From assembly GCA_964462535.1 (NCBI GenBank), contig CAYWXV010000095.1, positions 1-7,757 on the forward strand: a DNA stretch of 7,757 nucleotides, given 5' to 3'. Under the pieces are notes generated by a model. The model was not told the DNA's origin. It searched no databases and worked only from the letters and a program-made list of their open reading frames with translations. The number at the start of each line of letters is the position of its first letter. Within the stretch, counting starts at the first letter, position 1. The DNA comes from CAYWXV01 sp964462535 (lineage in GTDB: Bacteria > Bacteroidota > Ignavibacteria > OLB7). Below are positions 6,153 to 7,757 of this stretch, piece after piece. A program made the translations under genes and the position numbers.

Positions 6153-6767
6153 ATGCAAGACGACCCGATGTACCACGACGGAATGCGCAGGCTGCAGGAC
6201 GCTCGGGATACGCGCCGAATCGCTGATCGACTGGAAGAGGTGACTGCCCATAGCTCGATAACGCGAGACGATCGCGCCTTCATCGAGAGCGCTCCGTTCT
6301 TCTTTCTGGCGACGGCAGACCTGCAGGGGCGACCAGATTGTTCGTACAAGGGAGGACTCCCGGGGTTTGTACGTGTGGTGGACGACAAGACACTTGCGTT
6401 CCCCGACTACGATGGCAATGGCATGTATCGCTCGTGGGGGAACGTATTGGCCAATCCGAACGTCGGTCTTCTCTTCATTGATTTCGAGAGACCGAATCGC
6501 CTACGGGTCAATGGAACGGCAACGTTGTCGGAAGTGGATCCGTTGCGCGACGAGTTTCCCGGCGCCGTTTTCGTTGTGCGGGTGAGCGTGGAGCGGATAT
6601 TCCCGAACTGTCCTCGCTACATTCACACGATGCATCTGGAGCACCATTCGAAGTACGCACCCCGCCCCGACTATCAACCCCCCGTTCCGGCCTGGAAGAC
6701 GTTCGATGGCTATCGCGACGCGCTACCGGAGCGTGATCGGCTGGGGGACGGTGGGGAAGCGGTATGA
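6153..6767 (+). CDS. Pyridoxamine 5'-phosphate oxidase-fold (PPOX class) flavin-dependent protein
   Basis: This 204-residue protein has a split-barrel FMN-binding fold. The core begins near residue 36: DDRAFIESAPFFFLATADLQGRPDCS (39-64), then YKGGLPGFVRVVDDKTLAFPDYDGN (65-89), MYRSWGNVLANPNVGLLFIDFE (91-112) and RLRVNGTATL (116-125). This is the usual order for the family of 'PNPOx-like' FMN proteins; the substrate may be a small redox compound or F420/FMN-linked metabolite and cannot be assigned. The N-terminal 35 residues are helical and charged, and the tail (about 165-204) carries a YAPRPDYQPPVPAWK segment seen in longer members. The start is well supported: GAGGG lies 7 nt before ATG 6153. 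Its TGA (6765-6767) overlaps an ATG at 6764, but that ATG is probably not the start of the next gene. Confidence 0.93.
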   Translation: MQDDPMYHDGMRRLQDARDTRRIADRLEEVTAHSSITRDDRAFIESAPFFFLATADLQGRPDCSYKGGLPGFVRVVDDKTLAFPDYDGNGMYRSWGNVLANPNVGLLFIDFERPNRLRVNGTATLSEVDPLRDEFPGAVFVVRVSVERIFPNCPRYIHTMHLEHHSKYAPRPDYQPPVPAWKTFDGYRDALPERDRLGDGGEAV

Positions 6768-6773
6768 CTTGTC

Positions 6774-6802
6774 TTGACGCCGGTCACGTGGTTGGTTGCA
6801 AT
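6774..6802 (+). promoter_or_regulatory. Possible sigma-70-type promoter for the DUF1801 gene
   Basis: TTGACG (6774-6779) and TGCAAT (6797-6802) are separated by exactly 17 bases; they match the consensus at 5 of 6 and 4 of 6 positions. It lies in the 95-bp gap after the PPOX gene, about 60 bases before the ATG at 6863. A chance match is possible. Confidence 0.35.
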
Positions 6803-6862
6803 CCAATCAATGAAGGCTGGCCACGCGTTACACACACCCTGACTACAAGAACGGAGAAACCG

Positions 6863-7342
6863 ATGGCCAAGAAGAAAACGCCGGAGAAATCGACCGGCGA
6901 CGCAGCGGGAAGCGGAAAGAAACCAAAGGGGTTTACCGCCGAGGAACAGGCCGCGATGAAGGAACGAGCACGGGAGCTGAAGGCCGAGGAACGAGCCAGC
7001 AAAGACCGTTCCGCAGGTGAGAAGGACCTGCTGGCGAAGATCGCGGAAATGCCTCCACACGAGAGGGCCATGGCAAGCAGACTCCACACCATCATCACGG
7101 AAACGGCCCCACATCTCTGGCCAAAGACATGGTATGGCATGCCCGCATACGCCCGTGACGGCAAAGTGGTCTGCTACTTCCAGAGCGCAGGGAAATTCAA
7201 AACGAGGTATTCGACGTTCGGCTTCAGCGACGAGGCAAAGCTGGACGCAGGAGCCATGTGGCCGACCGCGTATGCGCTCAAGGAATTGACGCCGGCGGAT
7301 GAGAAGAAGATCATCGCCCTCATGAAAAAGGCAATCAAATAA
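6863..7342 (+). CDS. DUF1801 (YdhG-like) domain protein
   Basis: This protein has 159 residues. Residues 1-55 are Lys/Ala/Glu-rich (MAKKKTPEKS...) and probably disordered or helical. The DUF1801 domain follows at about 56-158: LLAKIAEMPPHERAMASRLH (57-75), KTWYGMPAYARDGKVVCYFQ (88-107), KTRYSTFGFSDEAKLDAG (113-130) and ALKELTPADEKKIIALMKKA (138-157). Family members include B. subtilis YdhG/FrataxIn-like iron chaperones and many uncharacterised small proteins, so an iron-related role is only a possibility. ATG 6863 is preferred because GGAG (6853-6856) is 6 nt upstream and the Met-Ala-Lys-Lys start is typical. The same frame is open back to ATG 6764, which would overlap the PPOX stop as ATGA and add 33 residues, but has no matching binding site. 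It ends 14 nt before the next VOC gene. Confidence 0.9.
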   Translation: MAKKKTPEKSTGDAAGSGKKPKGFTAEEQAAMKERARELKAEERASKDRSAGEKDLLAKIAEMPPHERAMASRLHTIITETAPHLWPKTWYGMPAYARDGKVVCYFQSAGKFKTRYSTFGFSDEAKLDAGAMWPTAYALKELTPADEKKIIALMKKAIK

Positions 7343-7356
7343 CGGAGCAGATCCCC

Positions 7357-7757
7357 ATGGCGAGAGTAACCGGAATTGGTGGCGTGTTTTTCAAGAGCAC
7401 GGGAAACGGGGCAGAGCTTGGTGAATGGTACAGCAAGCATCTGGGGCTGCAACTCGAGAGCTTTGGTGGCGCCATCCTTCGATGGCCCGACGATACAGCG
7501 GAGGACAGGGGGGTAACGGTATGGTGCGTTGCCGACAACGACAGCACGTGGTTCAGCCCCAGCGAGTCCTCCTTCATGATCAACTACCGGGTCGACAACA
7601 TGGACGAGATGATCGAGCAACTCCGCTCCGGAGGTGTCGAGATTCTTCAGGGCCCGGAGTCTCACGAGAACGGGAAGTTCGCATGGATCATGGATCCCGC
7701 AGGGAACAAGGTGGAGTTGTGGGAGCCGATGCTCTGGGATGACAAGAACAAGGGGGC
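7357..7757 (+). CDS. VOC family protein (C-terminus cut by window end)
   Basis: The frame is open from ATG 7357 to the last base, giving 133 codons with no stop. It is a glyoxalase/bleomycin-resistance fold protein: RVTGIGGVFFKSTGNGAELG (residues 3-22), EWYSKHLGLQLESF (23-36), SFMINYRVDNMDEMIEQL (74-91), and the terminal motif WIMDPAGNKVELWEP (109-123), which keeps the final Glu. The first His of the metal site is replaced (GIGGVFF), so a full metal site is doubtful. GGAG (7344-7347) lies 9 nt upstream and the DUF1801 stop 14 nt upstream, so the two genes are probably one transcript. Only a few C-terminal residues are likely missing. Confidence 0.92.
   Translation, partial: MARVTGIGGVFFKSTGNGAELGEWYSKHLGLQLESFGGAILRWPDDTAEDRGVTVWCVADNDSTWFSPSESSFMINYRVDNMDEMIEQLRSGGVEILQGPESHENGKFAWIMDPAGNKVELWEPMLWDDKNKG

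Noticed and set aside
6764..6862. ATG at 6764 overlapping the PPOX stop (ATGA) as the true start of the DUF1801 gene
   Set aside because: The 33 extra residues do not look like the family; GGAG before ATG 6863 and the Met-Ala-Lys-Lys start fit better.
1..7757. CRISPR array, transposase, integrase, tRNA or phage genes
   Set aside because: No regularly spaced repeats, no recombinase motifs and no tRNA-like fold were seen on either strand.

Overview
The window is ordinary bacterial chromosome of moderately high GC with closely packed genes. No rRNA, tRNA, CRISPR array, transposase or phage gene is visible. The gene mix (VOC-fold proteins, a GNAT acetyltransferase, a Cdd1-type helix-hairpin-helix protein, a PPOX flavoprotein, a DUF1801 protein) and a GC-rich interspersed repeat would suit a free-living environmental bacterium. 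A Chloroflexota/Thermomicrobia-like source is a weak guess from gene style only.

Left part, bases 1-1250, minus-strand genes: a strong rho-independent terminator at 19-51 belongs to a plus-strand gene left of the window. It is followed by a GNAT acetyltransferase (58-594) and a CatE-type VOC protein (741-1250). Between and inside these two genes lie two diverged, oppositely oriented copies of one about 62-bp GC-rich repeat. One copy is read in frame as an N-terminal extension of the acetyltransferase.

Middle part, bases 1251-5076, minus strand: an unassigned 288-bp stretch, then a clear isochorismatase-family (cysteine hydrolase) pseudogene at 1539-2108. It carries a start lesion (AGG where ATG is expected), two frameshifts, an in-frame TGA and a changed catalytic Asp. 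Directly upstream, with its stop codon touching the dead gene's ribosome binding site, is the largest gene: a 981-codon UPF1/DNA2-like SF1 helicase with a PD-(D/E)XK-like C-terminal domain (2131-5076). It is the only candidate here for nucleic-acid processing or defence, and it stands alone with no recognisable partner.

Right part, bases 5077-7757, plus strand: a divergent intergenic region with a perfect 8-bp inverted repeat and a 9-codon leader-like ORF, then a VOC protein lacking metal ligands, a Cdd1-like HhH protein, a PPOX flavin-dependent protein, a DUF1801 protein, and a third VOC protein cut by the window end. Close spacing suggests VOC-Cdd1 and DUF1801-VOC pairs are cotranscribed. 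I see no multi-gene system that I would call new; the most informative signals are the helicase-nuclease, the repeat captured inside a coding sequence, and the readable history of the pseudogene.
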